This document shows, in pieces, positions 1 to 8,748 of a stretch of 64,000 nucleotides of DNA (within the stretch, counting starts at the first letter, position 1; the number at the start of each line of letters is the position of its first letter). The stretch comes from Mycolicibacterium moriokaense. GTDB lineage: Bacteria; Actinomycetota; Actinomycetes; Mycobacteriales; Mycobacteriaceae. The DNA lies in contig NZ_QQBJ01000018.1 of assembly GCF_003347205.1 (NCBI RefSeq), forward strand, positions 1 to 64,000, read 5' to 3'. Made by a program: the position numbers and the translations under genes. Under the pieces are notes generated by a model, which was given only the letters and a program-made list of their open reading frames with translations, was not told the origin of the DNA and made no database searches.

Positions 1-352
1 TGATCGTCGACTTCGCCCACATCTGGCGCGACATGCCGAAGGTGGTGTTCTCGCGCACGCTGGAGTCCGTCGACTGGAACTCGCGCCTGGAACGCGGCGA
101 CCCGGTCGAGGTGGTGACCAAGCTGAAAGCCGAAACCGACGACACGCTGGAGGTGGCCGGCGCGACGCTGGCCGCACCGATCGTGCAAGCCGGACTGGTG
201 GATGAGTACCGAATCGTGATATCGCCCAACGCCGTTGGCGGCGGCACCCGTTCTTCCCGACACTGCCGTCATGGATATCGCTGCGACTGGTGGAGAACCG
301 CAGCTTCCCGGGCGGCACCGTTCTTCTGCGGTACGCGGTGAAACACGACTGA
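1..352 (+). pseudogene. RibD/dihydrofolate reductase-like protein, 3' part, frameshifted
   Basis: The upstream part lies outside the window. The first frame reads IVDFAHIWRDMPKVVFSRTL and later VAGATLAAPIVQAGLVDEYR, typical of the RibD C-terminal/DHFR-like fold (NADPH-dependent reductases). After GGGTR near base 250 the expected FFPTLPSW continues only in the next frame, through ...GGTVLLRYAVKHD and a stop at 350-352. One base appears to be missing, so the C-terminus is out of frame and the first frame would give a garbled tail ending at 341. It may be a real pseudogene or an assembly error. Its substrate is unknown. Confidence 0.65.
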
Positions 353-359
353 TCGGGCG

Positions 360-2009
360 TTAGCGAGCGGGCTCTCGAGGTGCCTGGGTGTGGCTGCGGG
401 CGTGGGCGATGGCGGCGTCCAGGCTGTCGATGAGGTGGTTCTCGTGGCGGAGTGAGTCGATGATGCCGACGTTGGTCAGCAGGCTCAGATGATCGGGTTG
501 GACGCCCTTGATGATCACGGTGATTCCCCGGGCTTCGAGTTCCTGCGCGATTTGGGTGAGGGTGTGCGCGCCGGTGGCGTCGAGCATTCCGAGGTGGGAC
601 AGCCGGATGATCACGACCGTGGTGTCGGGGTGGTGGGCATCGATGATGGCCGACGAGATCCGTTCTGCGGCACCGAAGAACATGGCCCCGTCCAGGCGCA
701 GCAGCGCGATTTGTTCATCCCCGGGCTGGTAGGGCGCGGGAAGGTCTTCGCGCGTGACGCTGCTGCGCCGGGCAAGTGAGCGCAGCGCGAACACCGCGGT
801 GGCGACGACGCCGATCTCGACTGCCTCAATGAGGTCGAAGCAGACGGTGACGGCGGTGGTGAGCAAAAACGTCAGCGCGTCTGAGCGCGTGGAACGCACG
901 ATCGCGGCAATTGTGTGGAGTGAGATCATTCGGCATGAGGTCACCATGAGCACGGCGGCGAGTGCGGCGAGTGGGATCGCGCCGATCGGGCCGCTGACCA
1001 GATAGACCACCGCAAGCAGCAACATTGAGTGGGTGATGGCTGCGACCCTCGTCTGCGCACCTGAGCGCACATTGACTGCGGTGCGCGCGATCGCCCCGGT
1101 GGCGGGCATGCCGCCGAACGCCCCGGCGGCGATCGAAGCCAGGCCCTGACCGAACAATTCCCGATTGGGGTCGTAGGGCCCGGTCGAGGTCATGGTCGCC
1201 GCCACCCGTGCCGACAAGAGGGATTCGATGGCCGCCAGCGCGGCAATCGCCAGAGCTGCCCCTAAGAGGGTGTGTAGCGCGGTCAGGTCGGCGTGCGGCC
1301 ACATCGGCATCGGCAATTGCGAGGGCAGCACGCCGATCTTGGCCACCGGCATCCCGAGGCCCGCTACCGCAGCGGTGACGGCCGCGATGGCGACCAGTGA
1401 GACCGGCAAGGCTGGGTGCAGGCGCGGTAGAAGGACCATCAGGATCACCACCCCCAGCACCACCAGCAGCGGCGGTAGCGCGGTGGCCCACTCGGCGGCA
1501 GAAAGCACGTGGATCGTCGCGGCCAGCGGGGATTGGCCCGGTGGTACGGGTTGCCCGATTGCGGCCGGGACCTGCTGCAGGAAGATGATGACGGCGATGC
1601 CGAGGGTGAACCCTTCGATCACGGGCCACGGAATGAACGTGACGGCCCGACCCAACCCGGTGACGCCGGCCACCACCACGATCAGGCCGGCCAGCACGGT
1701 GACCAGCGCGAGACTGCCCAGCCCGTGCTGCGCGACGATCGGCGCCAGTACCACGGCCATCGCCCCCGTGGGGCCTGACACCTGTACATGCGAACCGCCG
1801 AAGACCGCCGCCACCAGCCCTGCCACCACAGCGGTGACCAGACCCGCGGCCGCACCGACGCCGGAACTGATCCCGAAGGCCAGCGCCAACGGCAAAGCCA
1901 CTACACCGACCGTCAGGCCGGCCAAAACATCGCGTCGCCAGGAGCGGCGCAGGCCCGCATAATCCCGACGGCTCGGCAGCAACCTCGCGACGACACTGCC
2001 CACCGTCAT
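360..2009 (-). CDS. SulP family anion transporter with C-terminal STAS domain
   Basis: 549 aa membrane protein of the SLC26/SulP family, which imports sulfate, bicarbonate or similar anions. Residues about 20-430 are hydrophobic transmembrane segments; the family signature region includes GGSHVQVSGPTGAM. Residues about 440-540 form a STAS domain with the MLDATGA loop. The chosen ATG (2009) lies 10 bases after the stop of the upstream arsR-like gene, pointing to one transcript; an in-frame ATG at 2081 would run into that gene. Which anion is carried cannot be told from the sequence. Control by the ArsR repressor is inferred. Confidence 0.9.
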   Translation of the reverse strand: MTVGSVVARLLPSRRDYAGLRRSWRRDVLAGLTVGVVALPLALAFGISSGVGAAAGLVTAVVAGLVAAVFGGSHVQVSGPTGAMAVVLAPIVAQHGLGSLALVTVLAGLIVVVAGVTGLGRAVTFIPWPVIEGFTLGIAVIIFLQQVPAAIGQPVPPGQSPLAATIHVLSAAEWATALPPLLVVLGVVILMVLLPRLHPALPVSLVAIAAVTAAVAGLGMPVAKIGVLPSQLPMPMWPHADLTALHTLLGAALAIAALAAIESLLSARVAATMTSTGPYDPNRELFGQGLASIAAGAFGGMPATGAIARTAVNVRSGAQTRVAAITHSMLLLAVVYLVSGPIGAIPLAALAAVLMVTSCRMISLHTIAAIVRSTRSDALTFLLTTAVTVCFDLIEAVEIGVVATAVFALRSLARRSSVTREDLPAPYQPGDEQIALLRLDGAMFFGAAERISSAIIDAHHPDTTVVIIRLSHLGMLDATGAHTLTQIAQELEARGITVIIKGVQPDHLSLLTNVGIIDSLRHENHLIDSLDAAIAHARSHTQAPREPAR

Positions 2010-2019
2010 CGCGCCGTCA

Positions 2020-2394
2020 TCACGCGGTGCCGATCGGCGGCAAGGATTGCACTGCTCGTAGCCGATCACGTTGCGCGGCAAGCGTATCGGTCAAAAATGC
2101 GCGGGCGATCACCAGCAGCTGCGCGATCATCGGATGCGCCAACTCGTAGTAGACCGCATTCCCGACGCGCTTGCCGCTGACCACATGATGGCGTTTCAGT
2201 ACCGCCAGATGCTGCGACAAGAGCGTCGGTTCGATATCGCTGTCGGCCAGGATCGTGCTCACCGGCGTCGGTTCCCTGCTCATCGACAATATTTCCAGCA
2301 CCCGGATGCGCGCCGGGTGCGCTAGCGCCTTGAACAGGTTGGCCTTGATCTCATACAGCGGCCGCTCGGGACCGTCTAGAAAGCTGTCGACCAC
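2020..2394 (-). CDS. ArsR/SmtB family transcriptional regulator
   Basis: About 124 aa winged-helix repressor: KANLFKALAHPARIRVLEIL, then the recognition region LLSQHLAVLKRHHVVSGKRVGNAVYYEL. No metal-binding CXC pair is visible in the HTH, so the signal may not be a metal. The GTG start at 2394 is preceded by AAGGA; a TTG about 27 bases upstream (2421) is an alternative. It is followed closely by the SulP gene, which it probably controls together with itself through the inverted repeat at 2417-2446. Confidence 0.85.
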   Translation of the reverse strand: MVDSFLDGPERPLYEIKANLFKALAHPARIRVLEILSMSREPTPVSTILADSDIEPTLLSQHLAVLKRHHVVSGKRVGNAVYYELAHPMIAQLLVIARAFLTDTLAAQRDRLRAVQSLPPIGTA

Positions 2395-2416
2395 CGCGGC
2401 GCCGTCCTTCGCGAAC

Positions 2417-2446
2417 TGATGGATTGATGAAATTCGCAATCCATCA
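2417..2446. promoter_or_regulatory. Inverted-repeat operator upstream of the arsR-sulP pair
   Basis: Perfect 10-base arms TGATGGATTG (2417-2426) and CAATCCATCA (2437-2446) with a 10-base spacer. The site sits between the ArsR gene (leftward) and the rightward small membrane protein gene starting at 2469, so binding could affect both. Binding by the ArsR protein is inferred from position and symmetry. Confidence 0.7.
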
Positions 2447-2468
2447 TAACGGCCGCTACTATCCCTCC

Positions 2469-2888
2469 GTGACCACTGGCCAGACCTCCCGCGCCACGCC
2501 AGGACCGCTCCAGTACATCGCGTACTCCTACGGCAGACGGCTGCCCGATTCGATGCGTGACTGGGTGAAGAACGATCTCGCCGGCCCCGGTGCAACCGTG
2601 CGGATGATGGTCCGGGTCGCGATTCCGGCGATCCTCATTTTGGGACCGATCTGGCTCATCCCCATGTCGCTGTATCTACACGCGAGCATGACTCTGCCGA
2701 TCTTCCTGCCATTCGTGTACTTCTCCCACGCGTTGAACAAAGTCTGGCGTCGCCACATGCTGGCCAAACACGGGCTTTCGCCGGATCTGGTAGACGAGAT
2801 CTCCCGCAAGAAGAACGCCCACATCCATCGGGCCTACGAGCAGCGGTACGGGCCTCGCTCAGGACCGCCAAGCAGCCACGACATCTGA
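2469..2888 (+). CDS. DUF5313-like small membrane protein
   Basis: 139 aa from GTG at 2469. It begins with a GPLQYIAYSYGRRLPDSMRDWV block, then two hydrophobic segments (about residues 45-65 and 70-88) and a charged C-terminus. It resembles the DUF5313 family common in mycobacteria, of unknown function. It is divergent from the arsR gene and shares its upstream operator region. Confidence 0.75.
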   Translation: MTTGQTSRATPGPLQYIAYSYGRRLPDSMRDWVKNDLAGPGATVRMMVRVAIPAILILGPIWLIPMSLYLHASMTLPIFLPFVYFSHALNKVWRRHMLAKHGLSPDLVDEISRKKNAHIHRAYEQRYGPRSGPPSSHDI

Positions 2889-2933
2889 GCCGCACGCCTG
2901 CCGCAGATCCGCAGCTGGGGAGCCGATGGAGTG

Positions 2934-3551
2934 TCACCGCACGCCCAGGTGCGCAAGGTGTTCGATCATGGTGTCGACCGCGGCTTCCAGCGGCGCGCTG
3001 TCGCGGCGCACCTGGCTCAGCAGCAGGCCGCCCTGGACGGCGGCGAGCATCGCGATCGCCAGCTGATCGGTGTCGGCGCCGTCGGGAAGCTCACCGCGCG
3101 CGGCAATGACGGTCATGCCGTCGCGAATCATGTTCTCCCACTGCGCGAATGAGTGCGCCAGCCGGGCTCGCGCCAGCGGGTCGATCTCCGAGAGTTCGTT
3201 GGCCAGGGTGCCGATCGGGCACCCGCCGACGCATCCCGCCCCACGCACCATCTCCACCATGATGTCGCGCCAGCGATGGAAGTCGTGCAGGGTTTCGAGA
3301 CGGTCTAGTCCCAGATGCTGCACTGCGAGCACCCGGTCGGTCTGGAAGTCGATGACCGCGGCGACGAGGTCGTTCTTGTCGGCGAAATAGTGGTACATCT
3401 GTGACGTGCTGATGGCCGCGGCGTCCTGGATGTCTTCGATGGTGGTGCGGGCCACGCCGCGCTGAGACATCAGATCGGCCGCGGTGGCGACGATGCGTTC
3501 TCGGGTGGCACGGCCTTTCGGGGTCAGTTTGTCGACCGGGGTGGGACGCAT
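2934..3551 (-). CDS. TetR/AcrR family transcriptional regulator with a Cys pair
   Basis: 205 aa from ATG 3551; an in-frame GTG at 3602 would add 17 residues. The N-terminal HTH is TRERIVATAADLMSQRGVARTTIEDI...SQMYHYFADKNDLV. The ligand domain carries C107 and C111 in GAGCVGGCPIGTLANEL, like TetR proteins that sense electrophiles or oxidants through cysteine. It is divergent from a peroxiredoxin-like gene, and the 160-base gap contains two copies of a palindrome. It probably represses itself and that gene; the inducer is unknown. Confidence 0.88.
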   Translation of the reverse strand: MRPTPVDKLTPKGRATRERIVATAADLMSQRGVARTTIEDIQDAAAISTSQMYHYFADKNDLVAAVIDFQTDRVLAVQHLGLDRLETLHDFHRWRDIMVEMVRGAGCVGGCPIGTLANELSEIDPLARARLAHSFAQWENMIRDGMTVIAARGELPDGADTDQLAIAMLAAVQGGLLLSQVRRDSAPLEAAVDTMIEHLAHLGVR

Positions 3552-3611
3552 CGCCGCGACTATCCCGACACCCGTGCCGTCATCGTCATGGGCCCATTGC
3601 ACGGCACACAG

Positions 3612-3683
3612 AATGGAGTGTCAACTCCAAAATCCAGTGCGACCGGGATTCGGCGTGCGCCGTTTTGGAGTTGACACTCCATT
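3612..3683. promoter_or_regulatory. Paired TetR operators as a perfect 21-base inverted repeat
   Basis: Copy 1 (3612-3632) contains GGAGTGTCAACTCC at 3615-3628. Copy 2 (3663-3683) is its exact reverse complement with GGAGTTGACACTCC at 3667-3680. Each copy is itself a near-palindrome (GGAGT-n4-ACTCC). They lie between the divergent TetR and peroxiredoxin-like genes. TTGACA within copy 2 may also serve as a -35 element for the rightward gene, so binding there would block transcription. The role is inferred from position and symmetry. Confidence 0.8.
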
Positions 3684-3773
3684 TCTAGGTGGGCAGGCTG
3701 GTGCTCGTCTCACCGTGAGACACAGCCGGATGTCGTTGCGCGACAAGCTGGCTCGTGCGTGAAAGGACTTCAC

Positions 3774-4451
3774 ATGACTGCCACCGCGGACTCCAGACGC
3801 CTGACGATCGCGAACCGGGTCGACAAGATGCACGAAGAAATCGCCGGCCAGATCCCGGAAGAGATCCTGGCCGCCTTCGGCGCCGAACAGGCGGGCCTCG
3901 CCGCCCGCGGGATCCCCGACGGTGTTGCCGTCCCGGGTGACAAGGTGCCCGACGCGAGGCTGCTCAGCGCGAGTGGGGACCCCACGACGCTGGCCGACAC
4001 CCTCGGCGGCCGCCCGGCGGTCGTCGTGCTCTACCGCGGCGCCTGGTGCCCGTACTGCAACCTCGCGCTGCGCTCCTACCAGGAGGACCTTGTCCCGCCA
4101 CTGGATCAGCGGGGCATCGCCCTGGTGGCCGTCAGCCCGCAGAAGCCCGACGGATCGCTGACGGTGCAGCAGAAGAACGAACTCGCCTTCGCGGTGCTCT
4201 CCGATCCCGGCAACCAGATCGCGTCTGCGCTCGGAGTGCTGACGGCGCCCACCGAGGGCACTCGAGAGGCCCAGCGCGCCATGGGCATCGACCTGCTCGA
4301 CGTCAACGCCGACGGCGGTTACGGGATCCCGATGCCCACCGTCGTCGTCGTCGACGAGACCGGGACGATCCGGTGGATCGACGTGCACCCCAACTACACA
4401 ACCCGGACCGAAGTCGCCGACATCCTGGCCGCCGTGAACGACCTGGGCTGA
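3774..4451 (+). CDS. Peroxiredoxin-like protein (AhpC/TSA, thioredoxin fold)
   Basis: 225 aa. The thioredoxin-fold core has GAWCPYCNLALRSYQ with C92-P-Y-C95 in the peroxidatic position, followed by LVAVSPQKPD and a PTVVVVDETGTIRWIDVHPNYTTR end. Such AhpC/TSA proteins reduce peroxides with thiol donors. The ATG at 3774 is 6 bases after AAAGGA. It stands alone, divergent from the TetR gene with the operator pair between, suggesting induction by oxidants or electrophiles (inferred). Confidence 0.85.
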   Translation: MTATADSRRLTIANRVDKMHEEIAGQIPEEILAAFGAEQAGLAARGIPDGVAVPGDKVPDARLLSASGDPTTLADTLGGRPAVVVLYRGAWCPYCNLALRSYQEDLVPPLDQRGIALVAVSPQKPDGSLTVQQKNELAFAVLSDPGNQIASALGVLTAPTEGTREAQRAMGIDLLDVNADGGYGIPMPTVVVVDETGTIRWIDVHPNYTTRTEVADILAAVNDLG

Positions 4452-4454
4452 TCG

Positions 4455-4847
4455 CTATCCCGCGGGCGGGGCGAAGAATTCCAGCGCGATGCCGTCGGGA
4501 TCGCGGAAGCTCAGCCCCGAGCCGTAGTGGGCGTCGACGATGCCGCCGTGCTCGACGCCGAGCTTGTCCAGCTTGTCGACCCACGTCTGCAGTTCGGCGC
4601 GGTCCGCACACCCGAAGCTGACGTGGTCGAGGCCGGCCCGGAACTCGCTGAATCGGTCACCCTCCAGCGGGCGGTCGTGCTGGTGGATGCCGAACAGGGT
4701 GCCGTTCTCGAACGCCCACACGACGTGCCGGTAGCCGGCATCTGTGTGCTCGTCGAGCACCGGGTCGGTGCCGAACAGCGCGTGATACCAGGGAGTGCTT
4801 GCGTCGACGTCTCGCACGGTGACCGCGACGTGGTTGAGTACCGCCAT
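4455..4847 (-). CDS. VOC/glyoxalase-fold protein
   Basis: 130 aa with two halves of the vicinal oxygen chelate fold: AVLNHVAVTVRDVDASTPWYHALFG and LDHVSFGCADRAELQTW, ending FRDPDGIALEFFAPP. These proteins bind a divalent metal and act as dioxygenases, glyoxalases or antibiotic-binding proteins; the substrate is not evident. The start ATG 4847 is preceded by GAGGA. It converges on the peroxiredoxin gene with only 3 bases between the stops. Confidence 0.82.
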   Translation of the reverse strand: MAVLNHVAVTVRDVDASTPWYHALFGTDPVLDEHTDAGYRHVVWAFENGTLFGIHQHDRPLEGDRFSEFRAGLDHVSFGCADRAELQTWVDKLDKLGVEHGGIVDAHYGSGLSFRDPDGIALEFFAPPAG

Positions 4848-4919
4848 TGGTTCCTCACTCTTTGTTGAAGGGATCACTGCTTCCACGAGATGGCCTCGCG
4901 GGGAGTTCACAGGTGTGTG

Positions 4920-5747
4920 CTAGACCACACGCTTACCTCGGCGTGCGCGAGCACGCATGTCCCACAGATACATTCGATAGCCCAGGATCCACACCTCGCG
5001 GGGGATGACGCGGTCGGCGATCCGCAGCGCACCCAGCAGCCAGCCGAATTGGCGTTGCTCGCCCGCCGTCCAGGACATCTTCATGTGCGCGCGGAACTCG
5101 GGCGGCAGAAAACCCTTGGTCGCGAACAGGTTGAAGCGACCGGCCAGCACCCGAAGCGGGGCGGGCAGAAACGCCATCGCCGCCACGCCGTGCAGGTGCT
5201 CCCGCACCGGCGGGTCGATCGACAACTCGTCGAGTGTTCGTTTCCAGAACTCGTCGAACGCGAGCCGATCGGTCGGCCACATGTCCTCACGGACCTGCAA
5301 CGTGGTGCCCAGCTTCTTGGCGTCGGAGTAGATCGCCTCGGCGGACTCGTCGTCGAGCGGGCCGTAGAGGAACTCGTGCTGGTCGACGTAGTACCGGTAC
5401 AGGCAGGCCGCCACCCACAGTTGCAGCTGCGGGTCGAATGCGTTGTAGGACACCGGGCTTGACTTCTTCGACCGCACCAGCGCATGCACTTTGTCCACCT
5501 CGTCGCGGATCAGCGCGCGGTCGGCGTCGGTGCCGAGGGTGGCCGCGGCCAGATAGGTGCCGGTGGTGCGGGCCCGCTTGAACGGGCGCTTGTAGACGTT
5601 GCCGCTGTCCACCGGGCTTTCCAGCACGCCGTAGCCGACGCCGGGCAGCGACAACTGCATGATGACGTTGGCGGCCGGTGCCAGGACCGCCGCGGGGTTG
5701 ATCAGATCGACCACCCGGGTCGGCCGCCGCGGTGGGCCCAGCCTCAT
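4920..5747 (-). CDS. MpaB-like oxygenase family protein (DUF2236, Rv2237 homologue)
   Basis: 275 aa. [27 protein letters not shown] followed by [21 protein letters not shown] and [14 protein letters not shown] are typical of the MpaB/latex-clearing oxygenase family (DUF2236). That family is usually heme-binding and alpha-helical. The substrate is unknown. The gene is divergent from cobD with 35 bases between the start codons, the same neighbourhood as Rv2237/Rv2236c. Confidence 0.8.
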   Translation of the reverse strand: MRLGPPRRPTRVVDLINPAAVLAPAANVIMQLSLPGVGYGVLESPVDSGNVYKRPFKRARTTGTYLAAATLGTDADRALIRDEVDKVHALVRSKKSSPVSYNAFDPQLQLWVAACLYRYYVDQHEFLYGPLDDESAEAIYSDAKKLGTTLQVREDMWPTDRLAFDEFWKRTLDELSIDPPVREHLHGVAAMAFLPAPLRVLAGRFNLFATKGFLPPEFRAHMKMSWTAGEQRQFGWLLGALRIADRVIPREVWILGYRMYLWDMRARARRGKRVV

Positions 5748-5782
5748 CGTTGCAGTACATCACTTTGTGAGACGCTCGCAGC

Positions 5783-6751
5783 GTGTTTGCCCCGATGTGT
5801 CTCGCCCGGGCGGTCGGTATCGCGGCCGGGGTCTTAGCCGATCTGGCTTTCGGCGATCCGCGACGCGGACACCCGGTCGCGCTGTTCGGCCGCGCGGCCT
5901 CCAGCCTGGAACGGCGCACCTATTCCGACACCCGGTCGGCGGGCGTCGTGCACACGGCCACGTTGCTCGGCGCGCTGACCGTCGCCGGCGTCGTCGGGGA
6001 GCGGGCGGCGGCGCGACGCGGACCGGCGTGGGTTGCCGGGCTCACCGCCGCAACGACCTTCGTCGCCCTTGGCGGCACGTCGCTGGCCCGCACGGGCGAA
6101 CGCATGGCCGACCTGCTGGCCGCCGACGACGTCGACGCCGCCCGACGTCTCTTGCCCTCGCTGTGCGGCCGCGATCCGGCCGCGCTGGATGCCGAGGGTC
6201 TGACCCGCGCGGCGCTGGAGTCGGTGGCCGAGAACACGTCCGACGCACAGGTGGCGCCGCTGCTGTGGGCGGCGATCGGCGGGGTGCCCGCGGTGCTGCT
6301 CTATCGCGGCGCCAACACCCTCGACGCGATGATCGGGCACCGTTCCCCCCGCTACCGGCGATTCGGTTGGGCGGCAGCGCGGTTGGACGATGCGCTGAAC
6401 TTCGTCGGCGCCAGGGTGACGGGACTGCTGGTGGTGATGTCGGCGCCGGCCGTCGGCGGGTCGGCGGGTGGCGCGGTGCGTGCCTGGCGCCGCGACGCCG
6501 ACCGGCATCCGAGCCCCAACGCCGGTGTCGTCGAGGCGTCCTTCGCGGGTGCACTCGGGGTCAGGCTGGGTGGCCCCACACAGTACGCACATGAACTGGA
6601 GATCCGGCCGACGCTGGGTGACGGGCTTGCCCCGAGCGTGCCCGATCTCGTTCGCGCGGTGCGGCTGTCGCGGACGGTTCAGCTGGCGAGCGCGGCGCTG
6701 GCCGTCACCGTCGCCGCCCGTAGCGGTCGGCGAGCTTCTCCTCGGTCGTGA
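5783..6751 (+). CDS. cobD: Cobalamin biosynthesis protein CobD/CbiB
   Basis: 322 aa membrane protein that attaches the aminopropanol arm to adenosylcobyric acid to make adenosylcobinamide. The N-terminus has ADLAFGDPRRGHPVALFGR; the family blocks ESVAENTSDAQVAPLLWAAIGGVPAVLLYRGANTLDAMIGH and HPSPNAGVVEASFAGALGVRLGG are intact. Start GTG 5783. The 3' end overlaps the convergent SURF1 gene by 47 bases. The later cobU-cobT-cobS genes lie about 50 kb away in this window. Confidence 0.95.
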   Translation: MFAPMCLARAVGIAAGVLADLAFGDPRRGHPVALFGRAASSLERRTYSDTRSAGVVHTATLLGALTVAGVVGERAAARRGPAWVAGLTAATTFVALGGTSLARTGERMADLLAADDVDAARRLLPSLCGRDPAALDAEGLTRAALESVAENTSDAQVAPLLWAAIGGVPAVLLYRGANTLDAMIGHRSPRYRRFGWAAARLDDALNFVGARVTGLLVVMSAPAVGGSAGGAVRAWRRDADRHPSPNAGVVEASFAGALGVRLGGPTQYAHELEIRPTLGDGLAPSVPDLVRAVRLSRTVQLASAALAVTVAARSGRRASPRS

Positions 6752-7526
6752 GCGGTGCGGCGGTCGGCGCACTCTGGGCGGCGGCCTTGTCTCGCCGACG
6801 CGCCCGGATCTCCGAGAAGATGAAGTAGCCCAACCCGATTGGCGCCAGAATGCCGAACGCAATCCACTGGATGCCGTAGGACAGGAAGGGCCCGGCGTCC
6901 AGGTGGGGCAGCGCGATGACGCCGAGGCCGCCGGGCTGGCCGTCGACCAGTTGCAGGTAGGACCCCGTCAGCGGAACGTCCAGAAGCGTTGAGATCTGCG
7001 GGGTGTCGATCGCGTACACCTGTTGGGCGCCGTCCTGACGGAACGGCTGCTTGCCTTCGGGTGCCTGCTCGGAGTCGCGAATCCTGGCCACGATCGTGAC
7101 GGTCTCGGACGGCGCGGGCGCGATCGGCGGTACCCGCGAACCCTGCTCGGGTTTGACGTATCCGCGGTCGACGAGCACGGTCGGCCCGCCGTCGACGACG
7201 AACGGCTCCAGCACCTCGAACGCGGGGTCGCCGTCGACGACGCGCAGGCGGGCGAGCACCTGCCGGTCGGGCAGGTAATGGCCGGTGGCCGTCACGCGCT
7301 GCCACTGCTCGTCGGGCGCCGACGATCCCTGCTGGGGCAGCACGCTGGTCAGCGGCACGGGCTCGGCCCGCAGCGAGCGGGAGATCTGTCCGTTCTCCCG
7401 CGAGGTCTTGGCGTTCTTGCCCAACTGCCAGGGCGCCAGAACGGTGAAGCACAGGTAGGCGAACGCGATCACCACGACGAACAACGCCAGCCAGCCCGGC
7501 CGGAACAGGAAGCCCAAGCGCTTCAT
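6705..7526 (-). CDS. SURF1 family cytochrome oxidase assembly protein
   Basis: 273 aa with a transmembrane helix near each end (about residues 8-28, LFRPGWLALFVVVIAFAYLC; and 215-235, IQWIAFGILAPIGLGYFIF), the SURF1 topology. It contains APWQLGKNAKTSRENGQI and VLVDRGYV. SURF1 proteins help insert heme a into cytochrome oxidase subunit I. The start ATG overlaps the ptpA stop (TGATG), so translation is coupled. It corresponds to Rv2235. Confidence 0.92.
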   Translation of the reverse strand: MKRLGFLFRPGWLALFVVVIAFAYLCFTVLAPWQLGKNAKTSRENGQISRSLRAEPVPLTSVLPQQGSSAPDEQWQRVTATGHYLPDRQVLARLRVVDGDPAFEVLEPFVVDGGPTVLVDRGYVKPEQGSRVPPIAPAPSETVTIVARIRDSEQAPEGKQPFRQDGAQQVYAIDTPQISTLLDVPLTGSYLQLVDGQPGGLGVIALPHLDAGPFLSYGIQWIAFGILAPIGLGYFIFSEIRARRRDKAAAQSAPTAAPLTTEEKLADRYGRRR

Positions 7527-8044
7527 CAGCCGGCGATTCCGCGGTCGGCCAACTGTTCGTCGACCCAGTCGTGCAGCCCCGGCAGGGCCGCCTCGATGAC
7601 GGCGAAGACGTCCTCGAAGTCGTCGTGTGTCCCGTAGTACGGATCTTCGACGTCGAGCGCGTGGGCGCCCGACTTCGGGTCGAACGACCGCAGCATCCGC
7701 AGTCGCGCCGGCGCAACACCCATGTCCTTGAGTATCCGCTCGTGGTTGCGGCCGAGGGCGACCACGAGATCGGCCGACAGGTGGTCCTGGTTGATCCGTC
7801 GTGCGCGGTGCCGGGTCGGATAGCCGTGCTCACGCAGCACCCGGTTGGCGCGGCTGTCGGCGCCCTCACCCGAATGCCAATCGCCGGTACCCGCGCTGGT
7901 CACCCGCACCTCGTCGGTGAGGCCGCGCTCGCCGATCTGGTGGGCGAACATCTTCTCGGCCATCGGCGAGCGGCAGATGTTGCCTGAGCAGATGAAGGTG
8001 ACGTGCAGCGGCTCCGACACCTCGGGCGCCCGTTCCTCAGACAC
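7526..8044 (-). CDS. ptpA: Low-molecular-weight protein tyrosine phosphatase PtpA
   Basis: 172 aa. The P-loop CSGNICRS (C-X5-R-S) lies near residue 18 and the general-acid loop DPYYGTHDDF follows in the C-terminal half. PtpA removes phosphate from tyrosines; in M. tuberculosis it is secreted and its cognate kinase PtkA is encoded next to it. Start GTG 8044 overlaps the end of ptkA by 8 bases, and its stop overlaps the SURF1 start, making a coupled ptkA-ptpA-SURF1 operon. Confidence 0.95.
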   Translation of the reverse strand: MSEERAPEVSEPLHVTFICSGNICRSPMAEKMFAHQIGERGLTDEVRVTSAGTGDWHSGEGADSRANRVLREHGYPTRHRARRINQDHLSADLVVALGRNHERILKDMGVAPARLRMLRSFDPKSGAHALDVEDPYYGTHDDFEDVFAVIEAALPGLHDWVDEQLADRGIAG

Positions 8045-8711
8045 CGAGCACCTCGCGCAGGTCGGACACGGTCGCCACGTGCGCGGCGGGCGCTTGAACG
8101 GCGGGGTCGGCGAAGTCGGCCGTCCCGTAGCCCCAGCCGACCACGATGGTGGCGATGCCGTGCGCCGCGGCGCCCTCCACGTCGTGAGCGCGGTCGCCGA
8201 CCATCAGGACCCGTTCGGGCAGTGGGTCCAGCTGGGCGAGTGCATGCGTCATCACGTCGGTCTTGGTGGCCCGCGCCCCGTCGGGGCTGGCACCGGCGAT
8301 GACCTCGAAGTACCCGTCCAGCCCGAAGTGGGCGAGGATGCGCCGCGCCGTCGGCTCCGCCTTCGACGTCGCCACCGCCAGCCGAACGCCGGCCGCGTAC
8401 AGGTCGTCCAGCAGCTGGGGAATGCCATCGAACAGGCTGTTCATCGCCCAGCCGCGGGTGGAGTAGTCGGACCGGTAGGCGGCGATCGCGGCGTCGGTGT
8501 CTTCGAGGCCCATCGCCTGCAGCGTGTGGTGCATCGGCGGGCCGACGATGCGGCCTGCCAGGTCACCGTCGGGAATCTCGGCGCCGATCTCGCTGAGCGC
8601 GTGACGGAAGCTGGACACGATGCCCTCTGCCGAGTCGGTCAGGGTGCCGTCGAGATCGAAGATCACCAACTGCGGGCGGGTTGTCGCGGCGGTGTCGTCC
8701 AGGGTCGTCAC
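8037..8711 (-). CDS. ptkA: HAD-superfamily protein, PtkA (Rv2232) homologue
   Basis: 224 aa haloacid dehalogenase-like fold: motif [12 protein letters not shown], cap with [20 protein letters not shown], and motif [19 protein letters not shown]. By fold it looks like a phosphoglycolate phosphatase. In M. tuberculosis the homologue Rv2232 is reported as the tyrosine kinase that phosphorylates PtpA. GTG start 8711; 37 bases separate it from the divergent Nif3-like gene. Functional assignment rests on synteny and homology. Confidence 0.88.
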   Translation of the reverse strand: MTTLDDTAATTRPQLVIFDLDGTLTDSAEGIVSSFRHALSEIGAEIPDGDLAGRIVGPPMHHTLQAMGLEDTDAAIAAYRSDYSTRGWAMNSLFDGIPQLLDDLYAAGVRLAVATSKAEPTARRILAHFGLDGYFEVIAGASPDGARATKTDVMTHALAQLDPLPERVLMVGDRAHDVEGAAAHGIATIVVGWGYGTADFADPAVQAPAAHVATVSDLREVLGV

Positions 8712-8748
8712 GCGTCCATTGTCTCCGACGGCGCATTACTGTCGTGAT

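Noticed and set aside
5600-5800. Cobalamin riboswitch before cobD
   Set aside because: No B12-box sequence, and the gap to the divergent gene is only 35 bases.
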